A DNA stretch of 64,000 nucleotides from Podospora bellae-mahoneyi. Taxonomy: Eukaryota > Ascomycota > Sordariomycetes > Sordariales > Podosporaceae. Within the stretch, counting starts at the first letter, position 1. Every line of letters starts with the position of its first letter. Positions 1-11,440 of the stretch are shown in pieces. Under the pieces are notes generated by a model that was not told where the DNA came from, made no database searches, and saw only the letters and a list, made by a program, of their open reading frames with translations. The stretch spans positions 3,933,770-3,997,769 of the forward strand of contig NC_085886.1 of NCBI RefSeq assembly GCF_035222275.1. The letters are read 5' to 3'. Both the position numbers and the translations under genes were made by a program.

Positions 1-632
1 TTATTCGTTCCACGGTACTAGGTATCAGACAGTCTCACAATGTTTTGGAGCCATCTGATTTTCCACGTCGTTTTTTCTCCAATGGTAGGCACGTGAGTCG
101 GTGGCCTGTGCAGCATCTGGCATTGGCCAATGGACATGAACGGTTTTCCGACACAGGATCGAGCTAAGCAATTTTTGGCGTCATTGGGCATGGGAGAGTG
201 GGGGTCCAGCTCTTGTCCCGAACCGCGGCGCTGGAAGTGCTTTCTCAACATCTCACTGCAGAGTCTCCCACGCCCGTGGAGCTGTCAAGAACACGCTGCA
301 GTTTAGACAGATGGTTAGCGTGTCTTTTTTGACAGAGAAACATCACACCATGCCCCGCGATTATCGCAATGCTGGGCTTCAATAGCTTCTGTGTCTTACG
401 CCCGAGAAATTCCGGGGTCAAGCCAAGAACCTGGGGATTGGCTTGCCAAATCCTATCAGGTGGGGAATACCTGTTGGTTGCATGTGAAGACCACCTGACA
501 GATAAACAGTATTTGAGCCATTGTTGACATTGCCAGCACACTTGGACATGCTATTCTATACTCTTTTGAACCAGCCATCAGCGGGTATCATTATCTCCCG
601 GGAATCATCTTGCAACAGAACAGTATAGTGTG
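1..632. other. Intergenic / unassigned left edge
   Basis: No coding region could be supported here. The open frames are short, have no recognisable motif and overlap on both strands. The right part (about 540-632) is the probable 3' untranslated region of the leftward gene that ends at 633. Confidence 0.5.
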
Positions 633-1378
633 TTACACATGGCCACGGCCAGAGCGTGCAATAGGCTCCCCAACATAGTCGTACACCATCTTCACCTTGG
701 CTACTTGGCTCCCCTTCACGGTTACGGCCCACTTGACCAGCCTTTTCTCCCCAGCAATCACCTCGAAGCCCCATTCGACAGTCGACCTCCATCCAGCGCC
801 CTTGCCCAACTGACTCAAACTCTCCATCACCTCGATCATGACGGCCCGTTCCGGTAAGCCGACATCAGGATCCGTCTCCATTCCCAACTCAAACGCCATC
901 TGTCCGATCTGAGCACCGCTCTTTTCCGTTGTCATTTTCTCTCCTGTTGTGTACGTTGGTGTTCTGTTGACAAAATCATACCGACATCGTACACGCACCG
1001 GCCCTAGTGGCGCGGGAAGAACGACGGCTCGGTCCTCGTTGTCCAAGATGTACATGTTGTCGTTCATGGGAATGTTGAACCTGCAGCCACCAAACCAGGG
1101 GCGGCGGACTGTCTGTTGAAAGCTAAACACCACATCGTCGGAGAAGGGTAAGCAGTAAGGATGCTTGATGTATTCCTGCTCAATGGTCATGAAGGAGAGG
1201 AGCTTTCGAGTCCAGAAAGATGTCCCTTGCTGCTCCATGTTAGCAACACGACAAAACGATGCCTCAGCAACGAAAATCGTACCATCTTGTATGCCTCCTT
1301 CATGTTATCAGAGAGCTTTCGGTTGAAGCGCCAGCGGCCACTGATGTCGAGTACTGAAGTCTGAGTAGGCGCCGCCAT
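633..1378 (-). CDS. Lipocalin-like conserved fungal protein
   Basis: Two exons, 1378-1283 and 1229-633, are joined across a 53 bp intron (GTACG donor, GCTAAC branch site, GAGCAG acceptor, phase 0), giving about 230 aa. The N-terminus reads LDISGRWRFNRKLSDN and continues after the junction with QGTSFWTRK. This 'L-x-x-SG-x-W-x-x-N-x-x-LSD' opening followed by QG-x-S/G-W-x-x-RK is typical of small cytosolic fungal proteins with a lipocalin-like barrel and no established function. The start at 1378 was chosen because it has a good ACCATGG context; an in-frame ATG at 1447 would add 23 residues. No signal peptide or membrane segment is seen. Family resemblance is from memory of similar proteins; the ligand is unknown. 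Confidence 0.65.
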
Positions 1379-2239
1379 GGTGTATGTGAGAGCGTGAGTA
1401 GCGGGCATCGGCGATGGCGACAAGTCTTCTGATGAATAGTCTGTCATTTTAACAATTTGTTGTCCTGTGAGAGATTGTCTTCTGAGCAGTCTAAAAACGT
1501 TTTCGGTGCCAGTAAAGTTTGTTTCCGTTCGCGACTGCTTCTTTCCGAGCGATTGTCGCACAGTTTTGTAACAGCGGGTGCCTGCATTCTATCGAAAGTT
1601 GTCCTTCCCCGCGACGCGCCCGCTCAGATAGTTGACTGGAATGTGGTGGTTTGATGCAAGGGGGTTGGCAGGACAGATACTAGAGGCCGATGAAACCATC
1701 GTATTGATGTGAGACAGTTCATTTTCAAATCTTGAAAACCGAATGCGGGCCGCTTCAAGAAACTCGGCAATTGTGTCTCGGCAGAACATGTATTAAGCAC
1801 AATCTTGCAAACATAAAACTTAAAGGTGTCCAGTCTTGGCGATGCAAGAGGCCGGTTATAGGATGGTAAGTAGTTGGTAGGGTAATATATCGGTTTCATC
1901 TCTGTCGAGGCCGTGGGCTTGATGGAAACATCATCTGGGCTGGGTTTTGCTTGGGGGAGGACTTTCATGACCCTGTTCACTCTAGCCTGGATCAAACCAT
2001 TTGATGCAGCGATGCATATACATGCCTGGTTAAGAACAAAGCAGTCTATAATCAAATATATGGGGTTGATCAAGCATGGCAAGCTGTAAAGAGTCTCGAA
2101 AAGCCTTTCCTTGTCCAGTCGGTGACACCATTAACCTCACGAGGTCAGCTTCCGGCACCCATCTAAAACTAAACAAATATTTTTCCAGCCCAAGAAGATG
2201 CCCTCAATATTGTTAGCATCATCCACACTCTGCACCTCC
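1379..2239. other. Intergenic between lipocalin-like gene and MATE gene
   Basis: It contains the 5' region of the lipocalin-like gene and the 3' region of the transporter gene, both leftward. One leftward frame of about 150 codons (1624-2082) has no recognisable domain and a composition that does not look coding, so it is not called. Confidence 0.5.
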
Positions 2240-4483
2240 TCACGCGGGGCTTAGCTTGGCTTCATTCGAAACATCTTCAGACTTCATCCTCTCTTCGGCC
2301 TGCGCAACAGCACTCTCCCAGTCAGCATTGTAGAGGTAGAGGAGCTCGAGTGCCGACACACTGGTTAATATCTTGTCAGTAATGCCATTTCCTAGTTGTC
2401 TTCAATGTCTTCAAAGATCACCCTCCACTTACACGGCAAGCCCCATAGTCAGTCCTGTCCAAAGCCCGCTCAGCTTCCAATCTAGCGCAAACGCCGTCGA
2501 CAACGAGATGGGCAAGGCGACCAAGTAATACGAAAACAGGTTGGCATAGCCTCCGATGGCCTGTCTGCCAACGCCGCGCAAGATGCCGTGAGACACAGCA
2601 GCCAAGGCATCAAAAATCTGCATTAAAGCACAGACAAGAATTACGCGCTTGGCGATGCCGACAACCTCGTCATCTTCCGTGAAGATGCGTGGAATGGTCT
2701 CGTTCAGCACAACTAATACGGTCAGGTTGAAGCAACCAACAATGAATCCTGCAACAATGGCCTGTACAAAGGTTTAGCAAAAAACTTGTACCAATCAAGA
2801 AAGGAGGACATACCACTCTGGCAGTAACCCGGGCAGCGTCGCTCAGGTGCGCCCCGATGAGATTGGCGACTCGAGTGGATGTGGCAATGGCCAACGGGAA
2901 TGGAATGTTGAATGAGGTGGAGGTGACGGTGACAAGCACGCTCTGTGCTGCAAGTTGCGCGGTCCCAAATTGGCCGGCGGCGATTGTCAAGATTTCCAGC
3001 ACGGAGAACTGTGCTTCAATCATGATCATACCAGGTAGCGCCAGTTTGATCATGGGTCCTATTTTAAATGTCAGCGCCTCAAAAGGGGCAGAAAAGCAGA
3101 AACAGGTACGCACCCCAGTTGCTAAAGGCCTTGCGCGTTAAACCGTTCCAGCACTGAGAGCCATCCAAAAACCGCACGTATGCCACCAACAAGAGCGGCA
3201 AGAGATTCTGGGTAATGGCCATCGCTGTGGCGGCCCCCGCAAAGTGCCAGTCAAACTTGAAGACAAACAAGTAATTGAGAGCGAAGCTCACGGGCGCCCC
3301 AATGAGCAAGGCATACGTCGTGGCATGAAATAAGCCCTGGGACTGGACGAATCTTTTACCGCTCTCCAAGGCGGCGACTCCGGGCATTCCTACGATAAGA
3401 ACTCGCAAAAAGAGCGCGGCAAGCGAGGCCGTTTCCTGATCTGGGACCATGGCGGACAAAATAGGCTCCGAAAACCACCACAGCACAGCAATGGGCACCA
3501 TGAGGATCCAGAGAAGCCACGTCATCCGTTGGGCTTGGAGGCCGACGAGGTGCTTGTGCCCCGAGCCGTACGCCTGGGCGCAAAGCGTGTCTAGACAGGT
3601 GGAGAGGCCCTGAACAGGAACGTAGCAGGTAATGCTTGCCGTCATGGTAGCCACTGGAAAGAGGTGACTGTTAGTAAACTGGCAATTGCTGTGATGCATG
3701 AATGGAGCACTCACGATTCACGGCGGCCAGCTCCACCATTCCCAAGCGTCCCACCGTCAAGACACTCCCAATAGTGACCGAGTAGTGCAAGAGAAAGGTC
3801 ACAATCAGGGGAGCTGCGTACTGGACCAATGTCTTGGTCTCTCTCTGCCAAGTCGTCTTGATGGCTTGGGCTGCCACAGCCTCTTCGAACCGCTCGTAAA
3901 TCTCCTCGGCAGGAGGTGTCGGCAGGGTCTCGTCGACCCCGGGTGTTCCTCCTCCGAGGAGAGGTGTTGTCTCAGCGGCGGGGGCATCCTGGAAAATGGG
4001 CTCCGGGTCTTCGTGGTCCTTGATCTTGGTGCTGAAAACTCGTCGATAAAGGCGCCAAAAGACATTGTTGCGCTGAGAACGTGGATGTTTTGGTGGCAGA
4101 ATAGCATTATCGCGTAGGAGACTTATCTCTGCCTGGAGAGAATCTTCGACCTCGCGCGGATTGGGAACGGGCCGGTCCAATCCTTGAATAGCTATAGTCG
4201 AGTAGCCAGACCCGTAGGCAACGCCGTTGGGGTGGAAGGCGAGTTTGGCATCTTCCGGACGACCATCTGTCTGTGATTCGGCGTCTGATACCTGGGTTTG
4301 GGAGTCGTCGTCCGAGGAGCACTCGGCAATATCTCTGGTCAAGATTTCGCGAACAATCGGGGAAGTCGCTAGAAATGAAGGGGGGTATGGCAGGCTTTCG
4401 GGGATGAACTCTGACAAAACAGACTGGCGGCGACCTTGAGATCGGCTGTGGATAGGCTGGGGCCCAGATCGAGAGTCGGCCAT
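2240..4483 (-). CDS. MATE-family multidrug/toxin extrusion transporter
   Basis: Five exons can be joined: 4483-3715, 3653-3114, 3058-2814, 2761-2433 and 2360-2240, with introns of 61, 55, 52 and 72 bp. All have GT...AG ends and the coding lengths sum to exactly 668 codons (667 aa plus stop). The first ~200 residues are a hydrophilic, Ser/Pro/acidic cytosolic tail (with TPLLGG), usual in fungal members such as yeast Erc1. About twelve membrane segments follow in two homologous halves, with MATE-like signatures such as LDTLCAQAYGSG after the second helix and LRGVGRQ in the second half. The family exports organic cations or toxins by exchange with H+ or Na+, usually at the plasma or vacuolar membrane. 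An upstream in-frame ATG at 4543 would add 20 residues. The substrate cannot be told from sequence. Confidence 0.9.
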
Positions 4484-4543
4484 CTTGACGTTGCGGATGG
4501 TTTGTCGAAGGATTCTGTCGTGGTTAGGTTGATTTGGAAACAC

Positions 4544-5215
4544 TCAGACTCTGGACGACTCTCGGTCTCGAAAAAGCTTGGAGACAAGGGCCCGGAAAAC
4601 CGTGGAAGGTACGATGGTTGGGTGAAAGCGGACTAAGAAGAAGGTCCCACGGATGGTTGCGCGCAGGCAGTCACTGCTCTATGACATGCACTGTGGCACA
4701 AAGGCAAGTCGTGGTAGGTCTTGCTCTCTACGATCGACGATGCTCTGCCATCCCAGGGCTGTGGTCCCTTCTTATCTTGATCTGCAAGCATTTCATTTGA
4801 TAACGGAGGCCATGGAACCCAACAGCAGCCACACACCAACACCATCCTGCAAATTAGCGGTGTATGACATTGACATCTATCTGCACTGGCTTATCTTTTG
4901 TGTGTATGATAAAAGTAAGATGATACACCCATGGTGTGCAGATGCCAAGAAGCAATGGCACTTCGCCTCCGATCGTCCTCCTCCCCAAGGGTTCAGTGAC
5001 GCAGCTTGGTTTGCAGCTTGCTGCAACTCTCTTGCAGCTCCCCACCACCCACATGTGTAACGGCGGCCACTGACATCATCGCTGCCACCCTTGAACCAAC
5101 GAAGGAGCCTCGCCGACCCCCCACCCTGCCATGGAGAAAAAGCCCCGAGGACTATCTGCTCCGGCTGGCAACATTGTGAAACCTCAACTCTAAATCCGCA
5201 GCGATTCGAATACCT
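4544..5215. other. Intergenic (MATE promoter side)
   Basis: This stretch lies upstream of the leftward transporter gene and downstream of the leftward YhhN-family gene. Overlapping short frames occur on both strands but none shows a domain. A likely promoter and 5' UTR for the transporter; no distinct element was recognised. Confidence 0.45.
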
Positions 5216-5905
5216 TCAAACTCTTGCAACGGCCCCCAGTGCAATCAGGAACTGCCCACCATAGTACAAGACCCAAACAGCATGATGCATCCAGCCCTGG
5301 TGTGCAGATGTCGCCGGAACCAAGAACCTGCCCGCCGCCAGAATCGAGTCTGAGCTTGCAAACATGACCGCTCCGGTGACAATCTCCCTGCTCTCCAACG
5401 TGAGCGCCATCAAAACCATGACAAGAATTGTCAACGAGTACACGGCAACTGGCGCTCGCAGGTCTTTACCGACCTTGGGCATCAGCTGCACAATCATAAC
5501 GGGAACCAACATACCCAAAGCCCACGCAGTTCCAAGACGCCATGTATCGCCGTTTTGCAGCACTTGGAGTTTGGAAACGATATTCCCCGCACCTGGACCA
5601 GCGTGGAGAAAGTGAATGATGTACAAAATGTGCGCAACCAGGAAGCTCGACAGACCGAACAGAAAAGATGTATCATCGTTCCATGCCAGAAAAGCGTCAC
5701 CTGTTGAGCCCAGGGCCAAAGCACCCACCAAGAGAGCTGGTCCACCGCGAAGGTAGGTGAAGATCGATAGGAGGGTTGTCGAAGCTGTCTTGGTGACCAT
5801 GCGCGAAAAACTCGGCGCTGCGCGGACCATGGCCTGGTAGATAACTGCCGAGCCAATGGAGGCAGCGAGAACAGCCGAGTCTACCGTGTAAGGGTTGGTG
5901 GCCAT
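5216..5905 (-). CDS. YhhN/TMEM86-family membrane protein (lysoplasmalogenase-like)
   Basis: Single exon of 229 aa. The start at 5905 (MATNPYTV) was preferred over the longer frame from 6034, whose 43 extra residues are polar and look like translated 5' UTR. The protein is almost entirely hydrophobic, with about seven to eight membrane helices. It carries the two aspartate motifs of the YhhN family: GDAFLAW in the first half and SDSILA in the second. Animal TMEM86B hydrolyses the vinyl-ether bond of lysoplasmalogen; fungi generally lack plasmalogens, so the substrate in this organism is open. No operon-like context exists. Confidence 0.85.
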   Translation of the reverse strand: MATNPYTVDSAVLAASIGSAVIYQAMVRAAPSFSRMVTKTASTTLLSIFTYLRGGPALLVGALALGSTGDAFLAWNDDTSFLFGLSSFLVAHILYIIHFLHAGPGAGNIVSKLQVLQNGDTWRLGTAWALGMLVPVMIVQLMPKVGKDLRAPVAVYSLTILVMVLMALTLESREIVTGAVMFASSDSILAAGRFLVPATSAHQGWMHHAVWVLYYGGQFLIALGAVARV

Positions 5906-8039
5906 GGTTGAGTTTGGGGTTTTTGAAGATAAGAAATAAAGTGAAGTGAAGTGTGGTTTGGTTTTTTCTCGCGAGCTTTGTCCTTTCAGTTCTGACGGTG
6001 GACACCGAGGCCCCGGCCACACTTGGCATTCCATGTGACTGACGTCTTGGCAACACCCTTGATAATCCTAGCAGAATTGAGCTCGATAGGTACTACGCTT
6101 GTTCTAGCAATCGGACGTTTGAAATGAACAAACTTCTCATACACGCTCATACATGCAAGAAACCCCAAGAAACGGGATGAAAAGCCCTGTTTGTATGTGA
6201 AAATGGGATAGCACGAGCCATCATGTACCCTCTTCGAACAGAGCCGTGCTACTTTTCATAGCAAACCCAAAACACACTTTTCTGGTGATGTTGAATAAAT
6301 ATAAAAATGTTTATGATGACAATTGGTGGAGCAGCTACTCCAAGCAGGCTTTTCATGCAAAAGCAGACCCGTGGATTTGAGGTAGAGAGTCCACTGTAGC
6401 ACATCTTCATCCTCAAAATGAGATGAACCAGCGTTGAAGGAAACTGGATGGGGCGAGACTTGACCCTGTATCTTCAGAATGTGTTCTCTCTTGACATAGC
6501 TCACAAGGAGGGGTTGAAATCCGCTACCTACATGACCCGTGGAATCTGTGGTTGCCAGAACCAAACCATAGTATGGGCAAGCTTTGTAACGGCGGCTTTA
6601 TGTAAGGGGGAAGCTAAGCAATATAATTGCGCCTCTGCACTCTATTGAATGTAATCTAGAACTACTTTGACGCAGGATTGTTAATTATAAAAATATGCGT
6701 AGATAGTACATCAAACCTTACTGAGTTAGTGAAACACTCAACAGCAACAACCTCTCCCATCACATAGTGTAGCTTTACCAAGAACTATTTCCTGTATCCA
6801 AACAATTACCTGTCTAAGTATCACAGTTACATAGGTACAGAAAAAAACCCTGTCAGTCAAATTGTGGACAGAAGGGTACCTTAAAGACTGACACAAGCTG
6901 GTAGCGTCTTGAAGAAGAAGCACGCTCCTCGCCAATCTACAGACTGTTTTAAGACCTGTTGGTTAGTTTTCAAGGTCTACTAGTTGTTTGAGAGGTCGAG
7001 TATTATCTGCAAATGTCCTTATTCCCAGTACGATTCCCTATTGTTTTGTTGGGGACGCTCAGATCACTCAACGAGGCACTCTAAGACGTAAGGTAGAAAA
7101 GCCCGAAGGCTCGCTACCGCATAATCTTCACCCCATCGCGTAAATATATTGTACGTAACTAGCCTTGACCCATTGGCTACCTTTGTACTTGTTGGGTAGG
7201 TACTCAGTGAATCATGCAGACAATGTCGACTGATCCTAAGAGGCAACGTTGCGGTGACCACGCCCTGTGAAGAAGTAGCATCTACCGGCAATAAGCTACC
7301 ACCCCAAATTCTATAGATAGCGCAGTGCCTCGGATCAGGTCTCCTCAGGTGATGCTTCAATGAGACCGCTATGAAGCATGTCGCGTATTCGTCGCGACAC
7401 CGCATCTTCTTCAACAGTCTTCAACTGGACTCTGTCTGGCAGCTATCAAACGGTTGTGCAATTCCCAAACGTGCTGCCTTTTTACATGACACCTGCGATG
7501 GCTTGTGCCGCACTGAGAAAAAGCAAACATAAATTTTGCTCACCGAGCCGCCCACCCGGATATTGATTTGTTGACTTCGTGTACCATGTCAAATGGTCAA
7601 CTCCACGATCCTTCCAGTTCCAAAGTCCCTCCCAACCACCTCCGTACTCGCAACCGTAACCTCGTCATGAAAACGAGACAATCCCATGACTCTTCCTTAA
7701 AACGTGGCGCTCGTGAGAATGGTTGAACACGACCCCGGTTGATAAGGACCCTGAATACGAGGAGACAAGTCTTGGCTCGACGGATTGGGATATCGAACCT
7801 GCATCGCTCGGCACGCCACTGCACACCCAACCCACGCTATTAGGTATATGCAACCGACCCAATACCTTGCAGTCCGACCTTGAACGATGGAGGGGGCACG
7901 CGTGCCGGATAGATATAAGTTGAGGATTGTGCCCGCCTTTGACTGCCAATGTCCTACTCCCATCTCGCTTTCGGTATTCTATACGTCCAGACAGTCGTCT
8001 CAAATCAGTCACTCGTTCAACTTTCACTAAGCAAAAATC
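5906..8039. other. 2.1 kb intergenic region
   Basis: It is AT-richer than the flanking genes and contains only short frames on both strands with no domain, signal peptide or splice model that holds together. It includes the 5' side of the leftward YhhN gene (to about 6100) and the promoter of the rightward secreted-protein gene at 8040. An undetected non-coding RNA or a lineage-specific gene cannot be excluded. Confidence 0.45.
7914..7919 (+). promoter_or_regulatory. TATA-like box of the secreted-protein gene
   Basis: TATAAG lies 121 bases before the ATG at 8040, in the right orientation and at a plausible distance. No experimental support is available. Confidence 0.3.
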
Positions 8040-8775
8040 ATGAAGCACTTTCTCATGTTTGCTGCCATAGGCGTGACAGGGTTGTAGGTGTCTCATTAGT
8101 TCCCATGTTTTCGTCATGCTGACGATTCTTTCCTCTAGATCTCAGGCTCTCTCCCCGCCCCTGATCACCGCTTCTATCCCTCTCCCATCCGACATCACCT
8201 ACACCCACACGCAGACTGGATGTCCAACTGTTACTCAGACACGGGAACTTTGCGCCAGCTGCCCTATTCCAGCTTGTCTTGTGCTTGGAACCATTACGCA
8301 GTCCTGCAATTGCCCTACCCCTATCCCTACAGTCTATCTTGACTACCCATGCTCGGAAAGTTGCAGCGGAATTTGGTGCGCGACCAGCTGGGCTATTGTT
8401 CAGGAGTCAGGTTGCACATCTACGGACTCAACACCTCCGTCTTCCACTGCCACCATCACCAGCAAGACCAAGCCGTGGCACAACGGCACCCACACTGGTC
8501 ATAGCACCAAGACCAAGACGACGACCATCACTGAGACTGAAACAGATGAGTGCGAGCCAACACTCACCAAGACCACCACAGTGACCATCAGCTCCGAGCC
8601 GCCCGTGTTACCGACTTTAGAGACCTCGACGAATCTCCTTGATGTCGAAACCTCCATCACAATCGCACCTAATGTCACCTTTACCTCGAGAGGCCCAGGA
8701 GGTGGCGGGGCAGTGAGCTCCACGAGCGTGGTCGAGGCGGCTGCTGGAAAGATGCGCATACTTGGATTGTGGTGA
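8040..8775 (+). CDS. Secreted Cys/Thr-rich protein, unknown function
   Basis: Two exons, 8040-8083 and 8139-8775, are joined across a 55 bp intron (GTAGGT donor, CTGAC branch site, CTCTAG acceptor), giving 226 aa. The splice creates a classic signal peptide, MKHFLMFAAIGVTGLSQA, that neither exon shows alone. Residues of about 35-105 hold a cysteine-rich module with spaced CASCPIPAC, CNCPTP and CSESCSGIWC motifs; such modules recur in secreted fungal proteins. The remainder is a Thr/Ser/Pro stretch likely to be O-glycosylated. The tail is only moderately hydrophobic, so a GPI anchor is possible but not convincing. A cell-wall or extracellular role is inferred from composition only. Confidence 0.75.
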
Positions 8776-9268
8776 GAGGGTCATGTCTAGACGATATGAA
8801 ATGAATGTGTTTAGTGTACGGAGTGGGGCGTTGTCGTGGGTGGTGTTTTGTTGTGTAATGGGGAGCTCTTGTTTCTTGGGTAGGCGTCCAATGTAGTGAA
8901 TGAGGTCGACGTTGTTGATGCTAGACTTTTTCGTCAGTCTGCCATATCTAGGTGATTTGCTATTCCCATGTGTCGACATTGATGCAGTGTGGGTCGGGGG
9001 AGTATCCCCGTCAACGTCTCAGACCTGCAGAAGACCTGGACCTCCTACCCCTGAACAGGATTTGCATCAATACACACTCTAGCTCCAGCCCATCCAGTGT
9101 AGATATCTCGGAATATTCTTCAAATCCACACGCTCCGCGCTCTCCACCGTTAACCTGGCACACGTCATCTAACTGGACTCTGCTCCGTCCAGCCCTGTGC
9201 CGATAACCCGCATGCGGCTTGGCGTCAGCTACCCCGCTGCCTTTACTTGAAGTGCTGCGTTCCGTAGG
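8776..9268. other. Intergenic between secreted protein and phospholipase C
   Basis: It holds the 3' region of the secreted-protein gene and the promoter of the phospholipase gene. No domain was recognised in the short frames. Confidence 0.45.
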
Positions 9269-9275
9269 TATAAAA
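9269..9275 (+). promoter_or_regulatory. TATA box of phospholipase C gene
   Basis: TATAAAA lies about 35 bases before the ATG at 9310. The close spacing suggests either a very short leader or that the second in-frame ATG (9358) is used. Confidence 0.4.
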
Positions 9276-9309
9276 TGGCGCGACTCTATTGCCTTTGCGA
9301 ATTGATCGA

Positions 9310-11139
9310 ATGAGCCATTTCACGAAAACCATCAGGTCAATATCCAACCCAGAAACCATGTCTGAACCTACCGAACCGTCTTCTCCCACGCGCCGTCTTA
9401 CTGCCAAGCTTGGCAGGGTCAACCCCTTCAAGTCGTCCAAGCGATCCAAAGAGGATGAGGACGAGGAAGACATCGGCGAGGATATCGATGACACCACTGT
9501 TGCAGGAGGCGGCCACTCTGCGTTTGACCACACCCGCCATGATCTAATGGTGTCGGATGCCATCAAGTCCTTTCTTGCTCGTCAAGGTGTTTTGCCTTCA
9601 AAGGATGACCCCGAGGGGCTAGTAACGTTGCTCGACCAGCGCATGGTCATACCGCCTGCGTCGGTGTTTGACAGATCTCACCCCCTCACCGAGTACTTTA
9701 TCAGCTCCTCGCACAACACCTACCTGAGGGCCCATCAACTGTACGGCAAATCTGATGCTGATGCCTACAGGACTATCCTGACGGCTGGGGCACGCTGCGT
9801 CGAGATAGACGCGTGGGATAATCCCGATGACCCGTCTGAGCCAAAGGTAACTCACGGCTATACTTTGGTTTCGAATGTTCCTTTTCGGGAGGTTTGCGAG
9901 GTCATTAGGAACTTTGTTGACTACGAGACGTCTGCTGGCGCAGCAGCAGCACCTATTCTCCTGTCTCTCGAGAATCACTGCAATCCAAATGGGCAGCTTC
10001 GGCTTGTTCAGATCATGAAGGAAGTCTTTGGTGACAGACTCTTGAGTAAAGCAGTCCGAGACAAGGGACACGAAGAACAGTCCGAGTCGGACCCAGAATC
10101 CCACGTGCGCCTCGAGGAGTTGGGCAACAAGATCGCCGTCATTGTCGAGTATCACCTCCCCGGAGAGATCGACACATCCGATTCTTCCTCTGATTCCTCT
10201 TCTGACGAGGAGGAAGAGGCAAATAAGGAAAGAGAGGAATACAAAGCCCGCAAAAGGGAGACCGAAGCTGCCATAATCATCCCCGACCTGGAAGAGCTAG
10301 GCGTCTATGCCCAGTCGGTGAAGCCAGGCGATGATTCATGGTATGCCGGCGAGGGCGTCCTCAGGAACAGGCCGCATCACCACTTAATCAACATATCGGA
10401 AGCGGGCTTGGCTCGGCATGCCACCGACGATGTCAACACAGCAGCAATACAGCGGCACAACAGCAAACACCTCATGAGGGTTTTCCCCAAAGGCACCAGA
10501 ATCTCGTCACGAAATCTATCACCCATCCCATTTTGGGCACTTGGAGCTCAAATCCTAGCGCTAAACTGGCAGCGTTTCGACGCCAGCATGCAGCTCAACG
10601 ACGCGCTCTTTGCGGGAACGACGGGTTATGTCCTCAAGCCCGCGCATCTTCAGCACTCGGGTGGTGGAAGATTGGTCAAAACGAGGAAACGACTGAGGCT
10701 CCACGTGGCCGGAGCTAGTGATGTTCCTGTTCCCAAAGGAAGGGATTCGGTACTCAAGCCGTACGTGACGGTTTCATTGGTGCAGAAGGATGGCACATCG
10801 TTGAAGCAGTCAAAGAGAAAGCAGAAGACGTCAGGTTACAAGAAGCATGGGCTGAGATCTGCCCTGGCTGCTCTTCACTCGGGCGAGGAGAGTCCAGCTG
10901 AGACGGATCCGATCTGGGATGAAACTCTGGAATGGGAGTTTGAAGACGACGAGCTGGTGTTTCTGCGCATCTTCATCAAGAGTGACGATTCTTTTGCAAG
11001 CAATCCCATCTTGGCAGTTACCGCAGTACGAGTTTTGTATGTGGTTCAGCGGGAGTGGGGATTCCTCAGGATGCTGGACCTAAAAGGGCACGAGACAGGT
11101 TGCACCTTGCTGGTTCGCTTTGAGATAGAAGACTTGTAG
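9310..11139 (+). CDS. Phosphoinositide-specific phospholipase C (delta-like)
   Basis: Single exon, 609 aa from the first ATG at 9310; MSEPTEP at 9358 is an alternative start. The enzyme cleaves PIP2 into diacylglycerol and IP3. The catalytic X box spans residues ~113-245, with the first catalytic His in SSHNTY (H135), the metal-binding EIDAWD (165-170) and the second His in THGYTL (H182). A very acidic, Ser-rich linker (~288-310) separates it from the Y box (~323-447; IPDLEELGVY, FPKGTRISSRNLSP, LNWQRFDASMQLN, GYVLKP). A C2 domain (~460-609; RLRLHVAGASDVP, LKPYVTVSL, DPIWDETLEWEF) closes the protein. No PH domain is visible at the N-terminus, as in several smaller fungal paralogues. It probably acts on plasma-membrane phosphoinositides in calcium signalling. 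Confidence 0.95.
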   Translation: MSHFTKTIRSISNPETMSEPTEPSSPTRRLTAKLGRVNPFKSSKRSKEDEDEEDIGEDIDDTTVAGGGHSAFDHTRHDLMVSDAIKSFLARQGVLPSKDDPEGLVTLLDQRMVIPPASVFDRSHPLTEYFISSSHNTYLRAHQLYGKSDADAYRTILTAGARCVEIDAWDNPDDPSEPKVTHGYTLVSNVPFREVCEVIRNFVDYETSAGAAAAPILLSLENHCNPNGQLRLVQIMKEVFGDRLLSKAVRDKGHEEQSESDPESHVRLEELGNKIAVIVEYHLPGEIDTSDSSSDSSSDEEEEANKEREEYKARKRETEAAIIIPDLEELGVYAQSVKPGDDSWYAGEGVLRNRPHHHLINISEAGLARHATDDVNTAAIQRHNSKHLMRVFPKGTRISSRNLSPIPFWALGAQILALNWQRFDASMQLNDALFAGTTGYVLKPAHLQHSGGGRLVKTRKRLRLHVAGASDVPVPKGRDSVLKPYVTVSLVQKDGTSLKQSKRKQKTSGYKKHGLRSALAALHSGEESPAETDPIWDETLEWEFEDDELVFLRIFIKSDDSFASNPILAVTAVRVLYVVQREWGFLRMLDLKGHETGCTLLVRFEIEDL

Positions 11140-11440
11140 GAACAGTTTTCCGTTGACAGCAGAGAGCTTTGGGCTCGGTTGTTAGAATCGGGTTGGGTAG
11201 GAGTTCAGGGGTTCAGGGTTTTAGGGGTTCGGGTGATGTTACTAGTTAGATGGGGTGGATTATTTGTGGTAAACAACTCTTGTTACGGCGAGGCATGTAG
11301 AAGGGGTTGGATATTTTCTGCGAAGCTTTCTGCTATTGTTTGATGTAGAACACCTGTCTGCAAGGCGGTGATCGATTTACAGGCTTGACAACATTTAGAT
11401 GCCCACACCAATGTTGGAGCTCAGCTAATTCAAGAAGTGA
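11140..11440. other. Convergent 3' intergenic region
   Basis: It lies between convergent genes. G-rich degenerate repeats (GGGGTTCAGGGTTTTAGGGG, about 11,207-11,226) resemble an eroded telomere motif but are too irregular to call. Confidence 0.4.

Noticed and set aside
1624-2082. Leftward 152-codon open frame
   Set aside because: No domain, no splice support and odd composition; it lies between two well-modelled genes and is probably chance.
7665-8117. Leftward 150-codon frame over the promoter and first exon of the secreted protein
   Set aside because: It is antisense to a gene with a convincing splice model and signal peptide, and has no recognisable feature.
11207-11226. Telomere-like G-rich repeat after the phospholipase gene
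   Set aside because: Only a few irregular TTCAGGG/TTTTAGGGG units; not a run of TTAGGG.
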